Part shown: positions 33,660 through 45,290 of the stretch, piece by piece
How positions within the stretch are numbered: position 1 is the stretch's first letter
Layout: every line of letters starts with the position of its first letter
Assembly (NCBI GenBank): GCA_037957365.1
Contig: JARHVA010001921.1
Span: 1,357,501-1,421,500, forward strand
Source of the DNA: Torreya grandis
Lineage: Eukaryota > Streptophyta > Pinopsida > Cupressales > Taxaceae
Direction of reading: 5' to 3'
Length of the DNA: 64,000 nucleotides
Made by a program: the position numbers and the translations under genes
The notes under the pieces: model-generated
Seen by the model: the letters and a program-made list of their open reading frames with translations, nothing else
Database searches by the model: none
What the model was told of the DNA's origin: nothing

Positions 33660-33664
33660 TTTAC
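33660..33664 (+). repeat. Target-site duplication TTTAC, left
   Basis: The uninterrupted relatives at 43,357 and 45,945 read agaagtttaccaaattc. This confirms that the single original TTTAC was duplicated on Copia-2 insertion. Confidence 0.95.
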
Positions 33665-34398
33665 TGTTAAGTTGTGGAGCTAAAAGCTTCACTGATATGC
33701 AAATGTGGAGGTTGCTGGGTTACACATCTGTCGACGTTGGTCAGACTGTCGACATCGGTCAGGGGTCGATCGAAAGCTGCCGACGTCGATTATGCATCGG
33801 TCGACGTCGGTCATCTCCAAACAAACAGAGACCGGCATCGGTCATTTGTGCAGTTCCAGAACTATTCTAATTTTAGACAAACAGTTAGTTTGCATGTAAA
33901 GACTAATTTTAGTCTTGAGTCTGCGTTTCTAATTATTGTTTGGTTTGGGATCTATTTAAGAGACCCATGGGGCTATATTGTAATGTAAGCAAGATCAATT
34001 AGATTTGCAGGGTGCAAGATCAAGAAGATCTGCGGTCAAAGATTAGAGGCAACAACAATTGGGTTGATTGTCACAAGGATTTGGAAGTAGGCAACAACAA
34101 CCATTGGGTTGATTGTCACTTGGAGGGAACAACAACTCGGTATTGAGTTGATTGTTGATTGTAATTGAGAGAGAGAGAACTCTTGAGAGAGAATTACTGT
34201 ACACCCAAGAAGTGTGGGAAGAGTGAGATTTTTTCATTGTATTTCCTTCTGAAAGAGTGTTAATACAGATTGTATTGTTTCTCGTATCTCCTATTCTTTG
34301 TTGTTTTTGATTTCTAGTTACTTATTACTTCTGGTTTAATTCCGTGTTTAGTTGCTTATACAAAGGTAATCAATTGTACTCTAAGGAGGATCTTAACA
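33665..34398 (+). repeat. Copia-2 5' LTR
   Basis: TGTTAAGTTGTGG..GATCTTAACA, with the palindrome cluster at 33,728-33,850 and gagagagagaga near 34,167. Confidence 0.94.
33728..33850 (+). repeat. ACCGACGTCGGT palindrome cluster, Copia-2 5' LTR
   Basis: About six forms such as gtcgacgttggt, gtcgacatcggt, gccgacgtcgat, gtcgacgtcggt and accggcatcggt. The matching 3' LTR cluster is at 37,905-38,018. Several carry the centre TCGACGTCG rather than CCGACGTCG. Confidence 0.88.
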
Positions 34399-34500
34399 GT
34401 TAGTATCAGAGCTTGGTTCACTAACAAGTGGTAGAGCGGGTTAGTGTTTGTTGATTATAGGTTCACTCACAAGGGTTTCTGTTTGAGTGGGAGTAAAGCA

Positions 34501-35204
34501 ATGATAGAAGAAAGTAAACTAAGAATGGAGAAATTCAATGGCAAGAATTATCAATTATGAAAGATGCAGATAGAAGATTATCTGTATCAGAAAGATCTAT
34601 ACTTACCGTTGGGTGGGGTTTCAAGTAAGCCCACATATATGCAAGATGAAGAATGAAATGTTCTTGATAGAAAGGCTCTGGGATCTATAAGGTTGAGCCT
34701 GGCATCGTCTATGATTTCCAACTTATCACAAGCAAAGACAACGATAGAGTTAATGGAATCTTTGCAAATTTATATAAAAAACCCTCAGCTTCGAATAAAG
34801 TATTTCTTATGAAGCAATTATTTAATTTGTAAATGCAGGAAGGTGGATCGGTATATAGTCATCTTAGTGATTTCCATGGTTTAGTAAATCAATTAATTTC
34901 AGTCAAAATAGTTTTTGATGATGAAATTAAGGCTCTCTTAATTTTATGCTCTTTACCTGAAAGTTGGGATAACTTGGTAATGGTAGTTAGTAATACTGCG
35001 TCTGCTTCAAATATCTTGAAAGTTGATGATGTTGTTAGTGTAATCTTGAATGAAGAAATTTGCAAGAAAAGTATAGGAAAAATATTAGGTAATGTTTTAA
35101 GTGTTGAAAGCAGGGGAAAGCAAAGAGAGAAGAACAAGCAAGGAAAATCAAGGTCAAAAATAGGCAGTAGATCCAAATCTAGAAATGGAGGTATAACCTA
35201 CTGA
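34501..35204 (+). pseudogene. gag: Copia-2 gag (frameshifted)
   Basis: It starts MIEESKLRMEKFNG, parallel to Copia-1 gag. In-frame stops replace the same two tryptophans, and a one-base loss near 34,755-34,770 moves the phase. The core FHGLVNQL and LILCSLPESW is open at 34,833-35,204. At the zinc knuckle the first Cys codon is lost beside a TGA (35,202), while the last Cys remains at about 35,240. Confidence 0.88.
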
Positions 35205-36051
35205 AATTGTGGAAAGAAAAGACATGCAAAGAAAGATTGTTGGTTGAAAGAAGATCAACATGAAGGTAATAAAGAAACAGATGTTGAAGGTATTGTTTCA
35301 CATGATGCTCTTATATTTTCATTGGATAAAGTAGAATCTTGGGTTTTAGATTCTGGTACCTCTTTCCATGCAACCCCAAATAGAGAATTTTTCAATGATT
35401 ATGTCCATGGAGACTTTAAAAAAGTTTATTTAGGGGATGGTGAGCCTTGTCAAATTGTTGGCAAAGGAGAAATGCAGCTGAAACTGCAGACTGGCAACAC
35501 ATGAGTGTTGAAAGATGTCATGCATGTACCCATCCTGAAGAGGAATCTAATTTCTGCAAGAAAGTTGGGTGATGAGGGTTGCACAGTAACTCTCACAGCA
35601 GAATCTTAGAAAGTTTACAAAAGTGCACTTGTTTTAGCTAGAGATAAGAAAGTAGGTACACTTTATCTATTTACTTGTATTACTGATTCTCCTTCTATTT
35701 TATTTACTTCAGATGTAGATGCAAAGATGTGGCTCTGTAGGCTTGGTCACATGAGTGAGAAGGGAATGCATGTTCTTAAGTCAAATGGTAAGCTTTCAGA
35801 TTTGATAGATCGAGATTTTTGTAAGCAATGCATTTTTGAGAAACAAGAGAAAGTGAGGTTTCTCACAATTGGGTCAACAAAGAAGAAGCATAGGTTGGAG
35901 CTTGTTCATGCAGGTGTGTGGAGACCAGCTCAGATAACTTCTATTGGAGGATCACAGTATTATGTTTTTGATGCTACAAAAAAAGTATGGGTTTATTGCA
36001 TAAAGTGGAAATCTGATGTTTTTGACACATTTAAGAAATAGAAAGCCTTGG
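35205..36051 (+). pseudogene. pol: Copia-2 pol, protease and truncated integrase
   Basis: Protease WVLDSGTSFH is at 35,339-35,368. GAG-pre-integrase follows (LCRLGHMSEKGM from 35,733). The integrase start shows HAGVW, where the first catalytic Asp of the DDE triad is replaced by Gly. The core then stops at about 36,051. The sequence jumps to the segment equivalent to Copia-1 23,156, losing ~505 bp that contained the other two catalytic residues. Stops are at 35,502 and 35,607, among others. Confidence 0.88.
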
Positions 36052-36179
36052 TTTTTAATGAGAAGGTGATGGACAGTGATCAGCTCAAGATGTTGAATAA
36101 TTCTGAGTAGGGCAATTTGGACAAGGTTATGATCTAAAGTGAGCTCGCGGGTAAAAATCAACACTCACAAAAAAACACA

Positions 36180-36345
36180 GATATCGACGTCGATCAGACA
36201 GAGATCAACATTGATCAGGCAAGAATCGACGTCGGTTCGGTGGAGACTAAAGTCGGTGATGTCAGGCAGGTGGAAACTGACGTCGGTCAGGTAAGAATCG
36301 ACGTCGGTCAGGTCGGTCAGGTGGAACCGACATCGGTCGGGTGTA
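36180..36345 (+). repeat. Palindrome array in the Copia-2 pol linker
   Basis: About eight units around gaaycgacgtcggtcaggt, at the same place between integrase and RT as in Copia-1 but with different unit number and spacing. The array has therefore changed length independently in the two elements. Confidence 0.9.
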
Positions 36346-36419
36346 GACTGAGAGATGACCAAGATCGATCACTGTTAGAATAAAATTTGGACAGACAATA
36401 AGCTATCAATGAGTCTCAA

Positions 36420-37732
36420 ACGCCCATGAGGAGGTCCAAAAGGGTAAGCCTCAAATTTGTTATTCTCTTTCTTTATACTACTTGTTGCTCACTGATGGTG
36501 GAAAACCAGGAAGTTTTGAAGAGGCAATGTAGGTAAAATCCAAGAAACAGTGAGAGCATGGCATGAATGAGGAAATTGATTCTTTGAAAGAGAACCAAAT
36601 GTGGGATTTAGTTGAGTTGCCAGCCAGAAAGAAAGCACTAAAAAATGAATAGATTTACAGGTTAAAGAAAGGAGAGAATGGATAGGTGAGATAGAAGGCC
36701 AGGTTATATGGTCTTGAGCAAGCTCCAAGACAATGATATTTGAGGTTTGACAGGTTTATGACAAAGCATGGCTTTAGTCAATGTCAATGTGACCATTGTG
36801 TTTATTTTACCAGGTTGGATAATAGTAGCTACATTATCCTGTTACTGTATGTAGATGATATGCTTGTTGCAAGTTCATACATGCAGGGAATTACTGAGCT
36901 AAAGGTAAAATTAGCTCAGACATTTGCCATGAAAGATTTAGGAGCAACAAAAAAAATCTTTGGCATGAGTATTTCTAGAGATAGAGAAAATCACAGGTTG
37001 ATTTTGTCTCAAGAGGATTATATGAATAAGGTAGTGGAGAGGTTCAATTTACAGGATGCAAAATTGATAAGCACACCTATGGCTAGACAGTTCAAGTTGA
37101 GCACATAATAGTGTCTTAAATCACATGATGAGGTTGAGTACATGGTATGTACTAGACCTGATATTACCCAAGCAGTGGGAGTTGTCAGCAAGTTTATGGC
37201 CAATCCAAGAAAGAAGCACTAGAAAGCAGTTCAGTGGATATTTAGATATCTGAGAGGGACCAGTAGTAGGTATTTATGCTATGCAGGGTCAAGCACTTCT
37301 CTACATGGGTATGTAGATTCAAATATGGTAGGTGACTTGGATGGTAGGAGAAGTACCACATGATATGTGTTCACTGTTGGTGGAATGGCGGTTAGCTAGA
37401 TTTCAGAGTTGCAGAAGGTTGTTGCAGTCATAGAGGCTAGCAAGGAAATGATATGGATGACTTGGTTCATGGAAGAGTTGGAAAAGGAGCAAGAGAGTTG
37501 CAGATTATACAGTGATAGTCAAAGAGCAATTCATTTGGCAAAGGATTCAGCCTTTCATTCAAGAACCAAACATATATAGCTTAGGTACCACTTCATTCGA
37601 CAGGTATTGAAGGATGGACAGTTGACGCTGAAAAAGATCCATGCGGATAAGAACCCTATAGAAATGTTAACAAAGTCGGTAACAAAAGAGAAGTTGAATC
37701 TTCATTCAACTTTTATTGGTCTTCAAGATTGA
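36420..37732 (+). pseudogene. pol: Copia-2 pol, RT and RNase H (deleted)
   Basis: The RT start (LVELPARKKAL) is joined at ~36,702 directly to LYGLEQAPRQ, dropping ~250 bp of the fingers/palm region. YVDD is kept at about 36,851. Two further deletions against Copia-1 lie at ~37,143 (about 50 bp) and ~37,427 (about 30 bp, in RNase H). The terminus ends with an LQD stop at about 37,731. Confidence 0.88.
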
Positions 37733-37833
37733 GCTTGAAGATGGAGATACAAGCCAGAAACATGATTAGAGGATGTTATTGTACAGGTATAGGTATAGGT
37801 ACAGGTGCAGCTGTTTATCTCCAAGTGGGAGAT

Positions 37834-38592
37834 TGTTAAGTTGTGGAGCTAAAAGCTTCACTGATATGCAAATATGGAGGTTGCTGAGTTACACATCTAT
37901 CGACGTCAGTCAGACTGCCGACATCGGTCAGGGGTCGATCGAAAGCTGTCGATGTCGGGTATGCATCGATCGACGTCGGTCATCTCCAGACAGACAGAGA
38001 CCAGCATCGATCATCTGTGCGGTTCCAGAACTGTTCTAATTTTAGATGAACAATTAGTTTGCATGTAAAGACTAATTTTAGTCTTGAGTCTGCGTTTCTA
38101 ATTATTGTTTGGTTTGGAATCTATTTAAGAGACCCATGGGGCTGTATTGTAATGTAAGCAAGATCAATTAGATCTGCAGGGTGCAAGATTAGGAAGATCT
38201 GCAGGGTGCAAGATCAAGAAGATCTGTGGTCAAGGATTGGAGGCAATAAAAATTGGGTTGATTGTCACAAGGACTTGGAAGTAGGCAACAACAACCATTG
38301 GGTTGATTTTCACTTGGAGGGAACAACAACTTGGTATTGAGTTGATTGTTGATTGTAATTGAGAGAGAGAGACCTCTTGAGGGAGAATTACTGTACACCC
38401 AAGAGGTGTGGGAAGAGTGAGATTTCTTCATTGTATTTCCTTCTGGAAGAGTGTTAATACAGATTGTATTGTTTTTCGTATCTCTTATTCTTTGTTGTTT
38501 CTGATTTCTAGTTACTTATTACTTCTGGTTTAATTTCATGTTTAGTTGCTTATACAAAGGTAATCAATTGTACTCTAAGGAGGATCCTAACA
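37834..38592 (+). repeat. Copia-2 3' LTR
   Basis: It is 25 bp longer than the 5' LTR because of a tandem duplication of gatctgcagggtgcaagat near 38,172-38,215. The polypurine tract aagtgggagat lies directly upstream. Confidence 0.94.
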
Positions 38593-38597
38593 TTTAC
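38593..38597 (+). repeat. Target-site duplication TTTAC, right
   Basis: Right copy of the Copia-2 target duplication. Confidence 0.95.
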
Positions 38598-38756
38598 CAA
38601 ATTCAACACTCAACATTTATTCTTTTTAACATGTAACATGTATTCCTGTAAGATTGAACACATCTCTATTATAAAAAAATTGATAATTTATGATCTAACG
38701 TAAAGAGTCAGCGTGTTTTGTGTAGGTTATTTCAAAATGATGAGTCAACCTGTGTT

Positions 38757-39265
38757 GTCAACCTCCAATTTGGTAGTTGAAAGATCAACCATCTCAACGG
38801 CACAAACACATGCAAGAGATCGTTGTTGTATCTAATTCGATCAAAATCAAAATTAAGAATGCACTAGCCATTTAAGATCTTCTAGGATTTATTAGTTGAG
38901 TTCAATCCATTCAATGCCAATAAAATCACTACTAGATGAAGTGCAATTTGCACCACAAATTGGGCCAATTTTGCATTGTTTTCATTTTTTGTTTATGTGT
39001 GATGTTAATTGTCAACCTCCAATTTCCTAGTTGAAAGATCAACCATCTCAACAGCACAAACACATGTAAGTAAGAGATCGTTGTCATATCTAATTTGATC
39101 AAAGTCAAAATTAAGAATGCGTTGGCCATTTAAGATCTTCTAGGATTTACTAGTTGAGCTCATTCCATTCCATGTCAATAAAATCACTACAAGATGAAGT
39201 GCATTTTGCACCACAAATTGGGCCAATTTTGCGTTGTTTTCATTTTTTGTTTGTGTGTGATGTTA
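38757..39265 (+). repeat. Tandem duplication, 254-bp period, in CACTA unit 1
   Basis: Copies start at 38,757 and 39,011 with gtcaacctccaattt and run through ttgaaagatcaaccatctcaac, catttaagatcttctaggattta and tgcaccacaaattgggccaattttgc. Single-copy relatives are at 40,791, 43,484 and 46,073. The minus- and plus-strand short frames here mirror each other and are not genes. Confidence 0.9.
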
Positions 39266-40074
39266 ATTTGGCACAAAATTGGTGCTAATTTCAACTCCAC
39301 GTTTGCGCCACCAAGAAAAAGGCAAGAAATAAAAAAGCAATTTCCTTATCCAGGTAATACAAAATTAGAGGATGTCACGAATTCATTTGATCAACTATGA
39401 TAGTTTTCAAATTTAGTGGAAAATAAGGGTTCTGAAATTCACAGGGAAAGGTAGTAGGTTGAGGTTTGGGATGATAAGATGAATTTATTTTTGTTACATA
39501 ATATTTTAAGAACAAAAAGTTATTTTTTTGTAAAGATTAGAAATTTGGATAGCTAAATAGAGATATAATTTTTGTGTAAACTGAAAGTTTTTAAACAACT
39601 AGTATTTTGGATTATAGATAGTATGTTATCATCAAGTAGGTATACATCATCATCTTATGTACATATTCTTCTTTTGAACTAAGGTCTTCTTCACAAGAAC
39701 ATATCTCTTCATCAACACCCTGTAGCATACGAATTTGTATGTAATCCTAATATTGCATAAAAAATTTCAATTTTGTGTTAATTTAGTTATTTTAATTTTT
39801 CATGCTTGTAACACACACACACACACACACACATTAAAAAAAAAAAATGTCTAGGGAGAGTTATCACAACCTCATTGTTAAAGTAGGGGTCAAAATAAAG
39901 GAAGCAAAAGAAGAGGACACGTTGGCAAAACACCTCTTCCACTAGACAATAGTTTATTTTAGTAAATGATATTTTTTGTATGTTATTTCCAAATGAAGTC
40001 ATAATATTGATGTGTATGGATAATGTGCTAATATTAAGTTAATATACATGTGTCTGATATTTCATATTTAGATA
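39266..40074 (+). repeat. CACTA-unit spacer
   Basis: Shared with 43,740-44,500 and 46,320-47,110: the agagttatcacaacctcattgt block, the tcaaaataaaggaagcaaaag block and the cacctcttcc block. It includes (AC)12 at 39,811-39,834 in this copy only. No intact frame is present. Confidence 0.75.
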
Positions 40075-40640
40075 ATGACTTTGATGTTCAATTTCAACCT
40101 CAACCAATGAAAAAGACAAACTACATCTTCCCTAAGTGTTCTCTTGAGGATGAAATACATCTTAATAAAATCATGAGGAGTAATAAAGCTCTTCTTAAAA
40201 TAATTTATTAAGAAGAAATGTTTGAGTGCTAAAGAAACAAATACCTTTTCATAAAACTTCTGCTAAAGATGTTCCAATAGTAGAAGAGGGTGTTGGACTT
40301 CAACATATGGTAGACGATTTATTTTACAATGATCATGATGGTCATGCTCATTATGATGATGATGTGGACGATCAATTTGGTGATGTTTCTCACAAAGATA
40401 AACCAAATAAGGATGACAATTTAGAGGAAAATGAACAACAAAGAACTTTTTTGAATTTTATTCAAACTCTATTTACATCAAGATAGTCTAGAACATCAAT
40501 GTTGAGTGCTATATATTAACATTAATGGAATTAAAATCAAGGTTTGGTTGGTCAAACATAAATTTTGATAAGATATTTGATTTTTTCACAGTCCATGTGA
40601 TTAAGAAGCAGATTTCTAGGCAAAAATGTGTTTATTTTTT
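40075..40640 (+). pseudogene. CACTA (En/Spm) TNP2-like transposase, N-terminal fragment 1
   Basis: The open piece at 40,226-40,486 contains VPIVEEGVGLQHMVDDLFYN, a Asp/His-rich tract and TFLNFIQTLF. After one frame change, LMELKSRFGWSNINFDKIFD follows at 40,525-40,585. The LxELKxxxGWSNxxFxxLLxLL pattern after an acidic region is a hallmark of the N-terminal half of plant TNP2-type transposases (Transposase_21 family), which recognise and cut CACTA-element ends. The acidic frame is unusually well kept, but there is no intact transposase. The same segment recurs at 41,505, 44,515 and 47,115. Confidence 0.72.
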
Positions 40641-40790
40641 TTTATCAAAAATAAACATATAGTTTCACCCATAAATTTGTTGATCAATAAATTATAAGCT
40701 CACTATAAAAGCTTCGATAATTTATGATTTCACGTAAAGAGTCAGTGCATTTTGTGTAGGTTCTTTCAAAAAGACGAGTTGACTCGAGTT

Positions 40791-41504
40791 ATCAACCTCC
40801 AATTTGCTAGTTGAAAGATCAACCATATCAACAACACACACACACACACATGTAAGTAAGATACCATTGACATATTTAATTTTTTCAAAGTCAAAATTTT
40901 GAATGCATTAACCATTTAAGATCTTCCAAGATTTACTAGTTGAACTCATTTCATTCAACGTCAATAAAATCACTACTAGATGAAGTGCAATTTGTACCAC
41001 AAATTGGGCCAATTTTGCATTTTGCATTTTATTTTTTTGTTTTTGTTTTCATTTATTTTTTGTGTGTGATGTTAAATTGGCACAAAGTTATTGCTAATTT
41101 CAATGCCACCTTTGTCACACCAAGAAAATTGCATAGAAAATTTTAATGCCACCTTTTTGTGTGATATAATCCTAATATTGCATAGAAAATTTCAATTTTG
41201 TGTTAATAGTTATTTTAATTTTTTCATGGTTTATTCAAATATTAAAACAAATTAAAAAACCCACTTTATGTATAGGGAGAGTTATCACAACCTCATTGTT
41301 GAGGTAGGGGTCAAAATAGAAGAAGCAAAAGAGGACACGTTGGTAAAACACCTCTTCCACTAGACAATAGTTTATTTAAGGTAAATGATAATTTTTGTAT
41401 GTTATTTTCAAATGAAGCAATAATAATATTGATGTGTATGGATAATGTGGTAATATTGAATTAATATACATGTGTCTGATATTTCATATTCAGATGGTCA
41501 CTTG
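40791..41504 (+). repeat. CACTA-unit spacer, copy within unit 1b
   Basis: A third copy of the tcaacctccaattt module and the spacer that follows, showing that TNP2 fragments 1 and 2 belong to two successive repeated units of ~1.45 kb. A short CA microsatellite sits at 40,833-40,848. Confidence 0.75.
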
Positions 41505-42000
41505 ATTTTCAATTTCAACCTCAACCAATGAAAAAGATAAACTACATCTTCCCTAAGTGATATCCTGAAGATGAAATGCACCTAAAACATCATAAGGAGT
41601 AATAAAGTTCTTAAAAAAATTATTCAAAAGAATGTTGGAGTGCCAAAGAAACAAATACCTTTTCAAGAACTTTTGCTAAAGATGTTCCAATAGTACAAGA
41701 GGGCGTTGGACTTCAAAATATGGTAGACCATTTATTTTACAATGATCATGATGCTCATGATCATTATGATGATGATGTGGACAATTAATTTGGGATGTTT
41801 ATCATGAATATCAGCCAAATAAGGATGATAATCCTAAAGAAATTGATCAGCAAAGAACTTTTTTGAATTTTACTCAAACTCTATTTACGTCAAGATAGTC
41901 TAAAACATTAATGTTGAGTGTTATATATTATCGTTGAAGGAATTAAAAGAAAGGTTTGGTTGGTCAAACATAAATTTAAATAATAGATTTGATGTTTTCA
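41505..42000 (+). pseudogene. CACTA TNP2-like transposase, N-terminal fragment 2
   Basis: Parallel to fragment 1: KDVPIVQEGVGLQNMVDH, then the Asp-rich tract and the WLVKH / GWSN-type segment near 41,950. It is broken by stops and at least two frame changes. Followed within ~180 bp by the middle domain. Confidence 0.68.
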
Positions 42001-42179
42001 TGTAGTCCATGTGATTGATTAACAGATTTCTAGGTGAAATTGTATTTATTTTTGATAAAAAATAAACACATTGTTTCACCTAGAAATTTGCTGATCAATA
42101 AATTTAAATACTTTATTGAGGTTAGATGATAATTCACTAAGTTTTCTATTTGTCTTATATTATGTCTAATATATTTTAT

Positions 42180-42900
42180 TTTTCTTGTGATTTTAATTTT
42201 AGCCTATTAAAAATTAGTTTGTTGCTCGAAAATAACACACTTCCATCCTCATATCTAGAGGTGCAACAAATATAATCACATTTAGGGGTTCTATATGCCA
42301 AATATGATGCATGCATAAATGATTGCATGCTATCTATGAAGAAATATGAACATGATGTGAGTTCTACAAAATGCAGGATGACATGATATTGGCAAGGAGT
42401 TAGAGGTGCTACCATTTCAAATAAGGTATTACAACATTACCTAATAATTCCTAAACTCAAATGTCATTTCCATTTTAAGTCACTTGCATAGTTAACGTCA
42501 TTGCATTATAAAAATAGAATTAGCACTAGAGTTAAAAGGTGTGTTCCTTCATATTCAAATATAATGAAACACATTAAGTAGTTATGGCCCAAAAATAGTA
42601 GAGATAGGTCATGCATTATACGGATTGGTTTGGAAATGGATGGTGTTAACCACTTTTCCATTATGTCAATTAGCTACTCCATCTAGCGAGTAGTGTTAAT
42701 AAATTATAATATTCCTCCATAGTTGATGATTCGTAAGGGGAATTTAATGTTGTGATTATTGGTGTCTAGTAAGAAGCAAATAAAAATATGGATATCTACC
42801 TCGAACCTATAATTGATGACTTGTAAGTATTCGGGGATGCCATTTTAATGTATGACCTTTTAAAACCAATGAGTCAAAGGTTATTCCCCTGTTATTATTT
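42180..42900 (+). pseudogene. CACTA TNP2-like transposase, middle (catalytic-side) fragment
   Basis: KYDACINDCMLSMKKYEHD at 42,299-42,355 matches the family's xIHACxNDCxLxxxxYExL box. MDGVNHFSIMSISYSI at about 42,637-42,690 matches the highly conserved DGxNPFxxxSxxYSxWPVxLxxYNLPP block. KIWISTSNL near 42,785-42,811 corresponds to the NDIDVYLQPL position. This order is specific to TNP2/Transposase_21, so the CACTA assignment is firm. Several TAG/TAA stops and small indels make it non-functional. The fragment stops before the C-terminal half and runs straight into the leading part of the next unit at 42,905. Confidence 0.82.
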
Positions 42901-42904
42901 TTTA

Positions 42905-44514
42905 ATTTTATTTCCTTTGCTAAGGAAAATAACTTTACTTACATAATCTCCTCTCTTGATTCCCAAGTCTCGAGTTGTGTTGCTCCATCCACACTTCAGC
43001 ACAAATGACAAGTATTTAATTTGTAGTAAAAATAGCTCGATCATTTTTTTATATTTGTAAATTCTCCTTTTTGGGTGTGTGTCCTTCAGAAGCTTCTATT
43101 TTGATGGTGTTTTGGGTTGATCAACAATTAAAGATCCTATACATTTAACACCTTTGCATATGGTTTAATGTTTAAGATGGTCAATTCAAATATAATGTTT
43201 TATTCCAAACACATCATAAGTTTAGTCTCAATGATATCCTTTGGTGTAAACATTATAGTTGAGAGGTATATCTTTTTTTAAATTCACTCTCGAGTCTCAA
43301 AATTATATCTAACCTCTCTCAAATTTACTCACGACTTATACCTTGGATATAGAAGTTTACCAAATTCAACACTAAAAATTTGTAATTTTTAACATGTAAC
43401 ATGTCTTCTCTAGATTTGATCTCATGTAAATAATTGACACGTTCTATGCCAAATATTTAAAACATATGAGTTGACTCGAGTTGTTGACCTCCAATTTGCT
43501 TGAAATATCAACCATCTCAGTTGCACTCCCACATGTAAGTTAGTGACTGTTGAATAATTTAATTCATTCAAAGCCAAATTTAATATAATTTATTGGTTGT
43601 TTAAGATATTCCATAATTTACTAGTTGAGCTCATCCCATCACATCAATACAATCACTATTAGATGAAGTACAAGTTGGGTCAATTTAGTGTCATTTTTGT
43701 TTTATTAATTTATTTAATTTTTTTTTGTGTGTTGTTAACTTGGCACAAAGTTAGTGATAAATTTAGTGCCACCTTTATATCACCAATAAAAAGGTATGTA
43801 ATGAACAAGTAATTTCCCTATATCTATAATATAAAATAGGGCGTGTCGTGAACTCATTTTACCATTGCTATGATAATTTGCAAATTTGATGGAAAATAAA
43901 AGTTTTAAAATTGATAGGAAAAGGTAGAAGGTTGAATTTTTGGGACAATAAAGTAAGGATTTTTTTTTCACACTTTTTAAGATTTTTTTTTTCAAAGAAA
44001 ATTTCAAAGCTTACAAATTTGGATGGTTAAATAAAGATATAATTTTTGTGTAAGCCAAACAGTATTTATAAATATTATGTCATAATAAAGTAGGTATACA
44101 TCATCATCTCTTGTACCAATATCTTCTTTTATATTAAGGCCTACTTCGCAAGAACAAAGCTCATCATCAATGAGTATACTTACAACATATGGGTTTGTAT
44201 ATAATCCTAATATTTCATAGAACTTTTCAATTTTGTATTAATAGTTATTTTAAAAAAATCATTTATATATAGGGAGACTCATCACAACCTCGTTTTTGAG
44301 GTAGGGGTCAAAATAAAGGAAGCAAAAGAGGAGAAAGATGCATTAGTAGAGCACCTCTTCTACCGATTAGTAAATGTTTTAAGGAAAATGTATTTTTATG
44401 TATATTATTTTCAAATGAAGTCATCATAATGTTGATATGTATGGATATTATTCTAATATTAAGTTAATATACATGTGTTTGATACTTTACATACATATAG
44501 TGACTTTGATGTTC
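42905..44514 (+). repeat. CACTA-unit 2 leading part and spacer
   Basis: Carries the same ordered blocks as 32,940-33,664 plus 38,598-40,074, without the Copia-2 insertion, and is more CpG-depleted. No intact frame is present. Confidence 0.8.

Positions 44515-45290
<776 letters not shown>

Larger units (their letters stand above)
33665..38592 (+). mobile_element. Copia-2: damaged Ty1/copia retrotransposon related to Copia-1
   Basis: TG..CA LTRs of 734 bp (33,665-34,398) and 759 bp (37,834-38,592) are flanked by TTTAC. The 5' LTR is followed by a primer site with one change from the initiator-Met form (tagtatcagagc, 34,400-34,411). The interior aligns with Copia-1 throughout but has frameshifts, many stops and at least four deletions. 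These remove most of the integrase core, part of RT and parts of RNase H. It could not have moved by itself in this state. Its LTRs are closer to the solo LTR at 7,512 than to the Copia-1 LTRs. Confidence 0.95.

Noticed and set aside
39183..39192. CACTACAAGA as a CACTA-element terminal repeat
   Set aside because: It is inside the 254-bp duplicated module, other module copies read CACTACTAGA or CACTATTAGA, and homology continues on both sides, so it is not an element end.
40226..40486. Intact 86-residue Asp-rich host gene
   Set aside because: It is one open slice of the repeated TNP2 N-terminal region; the flanking family motif lies in another phase and sibling copies are broken.
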